Positions 6,739 through 7,906 of a stretch of 7,906 nt of DNA are shown one piece after another. Where the stretch lies: positions 1-7,906 of the forward strand of contig CAKZZJ010000042.1 of the NCBI GenBank assembly GCA_937885165.1. The letters run 5' to 3'. Positions within the stretch are counted from its first letter, which is position 1, and every line of letters begins with the position of its first letter. The notes under the pieces were generated by a model. That model made no database searches and was not told the DNA's origin. It was given only the letters and a program-made list of their open reading frames with translations. Made by a program: the position numbers and the translations under genes. The DNA comes from an uncultured Caryophanales bacterium (GTDB taxonomy: Bacteria; Bacillota_I; Bacilli_A; Acholeplasmatales; Anaeroplasmataceae).

Positions 6739-7625
6739 AAATAAGAATTATCGGTGGTGGACTTGCGGGTGCTGAGGCGACAATGTATCTAGCTAAAAGA
6801 GGATACGATATTGAACTTTATGAGATGAGGCCCAATAAATTTACTCCTGCTCATAAAACTGATAAGCTTGCCGAACTTGTTTGTTCAAATAGTTTGAAAA
6901 ATGAATCACTTGAAAATGCATCTGGAATACTTAAATATGAGATGACTGTATTTGATTCAATAGTGATGGAATCAGCAAATAAGCATAAAGTACTTGCTGG
7001 AGGAGCACTCGCTGTTGATAGAGAAGGCTTCAGTGAATATATAACAAAAAAGATAAAAGAACTTCCTAATGTTAAAATAATTAACGAGGAAGTTTTATCT
7101 ATTGATGTAAATATCCCTACTATTATCGCTACAGGACCACTTACAAGTAGCCCTCTTTGTGATGAACTTAAAAGATTATTTAATGAAGATGATTTTTATT
7201 TTTATGATGCACAAGCGCCAATAATTTATGCTGATAGTATAAATTATGATATAGCATATTTAAAAAGTAGATATGATAAAGGAGAAGCATCATATTATAA
7301 TTTGCCATTTACTAAAGAAGAATTTGATGTATTTTATAATGAACTTATTAATGCAGAACAAATTGATACACCAGAATTTGAACTAAAAGTATTTGAGGCC
7401 TGCATGCCAATTGAGGTTATGGCTAAAAGGGGTGCCGAGACTTTGCGCTTTGGACCAATGAAGCCAGTAGGCTTAAGAAAGCCTGATGGTACTACACCAT
7501 ACGCTGTAGTTCAATTAAGACATGATGATAGCGAAGGCAAAATGTATAATATAGTAGGTTTTCAGACACATCTAGCTTTTAATGAACAAAAAAGAGTATT
7601 TACTATAGGCAGAAAAAAGTATTGA
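6735..7625 (+). CDS. trmFO: Folate/FAD-dependent tRNA (uracil-54-C5)-methyltransferase, 3'-truncated and probably inactive
   Basis: TrmFO makes ribothymidine at position 54 of the tRNA T-loop, using methylenetetrahydrofolate and FAD. Seen: the N-terminal dinucleotide fold IIGGGLAGAEA (5-15), EMRP (30-33), the conserved Cys50 in ELVCSNSLKNES and Cys223 in FEACMPIEVMAKRG (both cysteines are conserved in the family), GPMKPVGL (240-247) and YNIVGFQTHL (271-280). Family members are about 435 aa. Here the match ends at Phe289 of EQKRVF, and seven unrelated residues (TIGRKKY) follow before a TGA. About 145 C-terminal residues are missing, including FAD- and fold-completing parts, so this copy should not work. 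Translation begins by ATGA overlap with the nitroreductase stop; the nearest SD-like GAGGA is about 15 bases upstream, too far for independent initiation. The break coincides with a change of base composition and is either an insertion/rearrangement or an assembly join. Confidence 0.93.
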   Translation: MKIRIIGGGLAGAEATMYLAKRGYDIELYEMRPNKFTPAHKTDKLAELVCSNSLKNESLENASGILKYEMTVFDSIVMESANKHKVLAGGALAVDREGFSEYITKKIKELPNVKIINEEVLSIDVNIPTIIATGPLTSSPLCDELKRLFNEDDFYFYDAQAPIIYADSINYDIAYLKSRYDKGEASYYNLPFTKEEFDVFYNELINAEQIDTPEFELKVFEACMPIEVMAKRGAETLRFGPMKPVGLRKPDGTTPYAVVQLRHDDSEGKMYNIVGFQTHLAFNEQKRVFTIGRKKY

Positions 7626-7639
7626 CAAAAGAGGACTAA
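7604..7639 (+). other. Possible 3' remnant of an unrelated gene fused to trmFO
   Basis: One frame away from trmFO, 7604-7639 reads YRQKKVLTKED followed by TAA. The stop is eight bases before a strong terminator (7648-7695), the usual geometry for a gene end. The trmFO frame stops at the nearby 7625. I infer that the last codons of a second gene have been joined to the broken trmFO gene between about 7598 and 7604. The fragment is too short to identify, so this rests on geometry rather than homology. Confidence 0.35.
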
Positions 7640-7647
7640 GACAGACC

Positions 7648-7695
7648 AAGGCTCCTCACTACCGGCAAGTGCGTCGGCGGCGAGGAGCCTTTTTT
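7648..7695 (+). terminator. Strong GC-rich rho-independent terminator
   Basis: AAGGCTCCTC (7648-7657) pairs perfectly with GAGGAGCCTT (7682-7691), enclosing a 24-base GC-rich loop that may itself fold (CCG 7662-7664 with CGG 7675-7677). The run of T residues is 7690-7695, on the plus strand only. Its GC-rich stem contrasts with the AT-rich hairpins of the rest of the window, supporting a different origin for this end. Confidence 0.82.
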
Positions 7696-7755
7696 ATACA
7701 ATGTTTTTACAGGCAAGTACTGTTTCGAAATAACCACGTGATGTAAATGCGGAAA

Positions 7756-7801
7756 TATCTTGTCATTTCAATTTTAGAATGATAAGATAAATGACAAGAT
7801 A
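7756..7801. repeat. Three-copy 12-bp repeat, one inverted and two in tandem; operator-like
   Basis: TATCTTGTCATTT (7756-7768) is a perfect 13-base inverted match to AAATGACAAGATA (7789-7801). Between them GAATGATAAGAT (7777-7788) is a near copy of the right arm, differing at two positions, directly abutting it in tandem. The left arm can pair with either right copy: fully with the outer one, or with the inner one by allowing two G-U pairs. The arrangement overlaps a promoter and fits binding sites for a dimeric repressor. A pair of alternative RNA hairpins is less likely, because the predicted transcript start lies inside the array. Confidence 0.7.
7760..7788 (+). promoter_or_regulatory. Candidate promoter embedded in the repeat array
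   Basis: TTGTCA (7760-7765) and TAAGAT (7783-7788) are spaced by 17 bases, five of six and four of six matches to consensus. The -35 lies in the inverted repeat copy, the -10 ends the middle copy, and the third copy covers the expected start point near 7795. That gives a leader of about 35 bases ahead of the ATG at 7831. Confidence 0.45.
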
Positions 7802-7830
7802 AAATCATCTGTGCATGGAGGTCGCGAAAT

Positions 7831-7906
7831 ATGAAAGAAACAGAAATGCTTATGATAGCGGAATCCGATCCGGGAGAGAAGGACATCATGACAGCGTTGG
7901 TCATGA
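7831..7906 (+). CDS. Unrecognised gene, 5' end only (25 codons, runs off the window)
   Basis: An open frame begins at ATG 7831 with GGAGG (7817-7821) nine bases upstream, a strong ribosome site. The visible residues include MKETEMLMIAESDPGEKDIM, acidic and without an obvious signal peptide; I cannot assign a family. Codon choice (GCG, TCC, CCG, ATC) and G+C of about 45% differ from the AT-biased genes before 7600. With its own terminator-isolated upstream region, promoter and operator-like repeats, it looks like the first gene of an acquired or foreign unit. The antisense open frame over the same bases is treated as a shadow. Confidence 0.5.
   Translation, partial: MKETEMLMIAESDPGEKDIMTALVM

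Noticed and set aside
7669..7673. GTGCG, resembling the 5' end of a group II intron, near the trmFO break
   Set aside because: It lies in the loop of a clear terminator and about 70 bases past the point where trmFO homology ends, so an intron boundary there does not explain the break.
7707..7904. Minus-strand open frame of 65 codons at the right end
   Set aside because: It is antisense to the operator-like repeats and to a plus-strand start with a strong ribosome site; no family features.

Overview
The window looks like a low-GC, AT-codon-biased Firmicutes genome. The gut Erysipelotrichales/Coprobacillaceae-type Bacilli are my best guess, from the AT-rich codon use, the A/G-rich Shine-Dalgarno sites, the folate-dependent TrmFO and a Firmicutes-type IS4-superfamily transposase. 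Species cannot be read from this sequence. TGA is used as an ordinary stop codon (the nitroreductase gene ends in TGA).

Layout. (1) Positions 1-1179, minus strand: the promoter-proximal part of an IS1634-like transposase. It is frameshifted near 211-223, and its C-terminus lies beyond the window edge. Its own promoter (1205-1232) sits beside a minus-strand terminator hairpin (1235-1278), which should insulate it from outside transcription. (2) 1331-3561: a self-contained transcription unit for a membrane-bound, K+-dependent and probably Na+-pumping pyrophosphatase (hppA). It has a near-consensus sigma-A promoter, a catabolite-response-element-like site between -35 and -10, and a good terminator. 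(3) 3563-7601: a four-gene operon-like run on the plus strand: a divergent PP2C-like protein with a long helical C-terminus, an HD-domain phosphohydrolase, a small nitroreductase, and trmFO (tRNA m5U54 methyltransferase). Spacings are 19 bp, 1 bp and a 4-bp ATGA overlap. (4) 7602-7906: sequence of different composition, about 41% G+C by hand count and about 45% in the last 76 bases. trmFO homology stops abruptly at codon 289. What follows looks like the last codons of an unrelated gene, a strong terminator, a promoter buried in a set of 12-bp repeats, and the first 25 codons of an unrecognised gene.

How the parts relate. HppA couples PPi hydrolysis to ion pumping, and the cre-like site suggests its expression follows carbon status. 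The downstream operon mixes a signalling-like protein of unknown role with HD-hydrolase, flavin and tRNA-modification enzymes; their co-transcription is inferred from spacing only. The most notable points are the degenerate PP2C-like protein, the cre-like site in the hppA promoter, and the junction in trmFO, which is either a mobile-element insertion or rearrangement, or an assembly chimera. I saw no CRISPR array, tRNA or rRNA.
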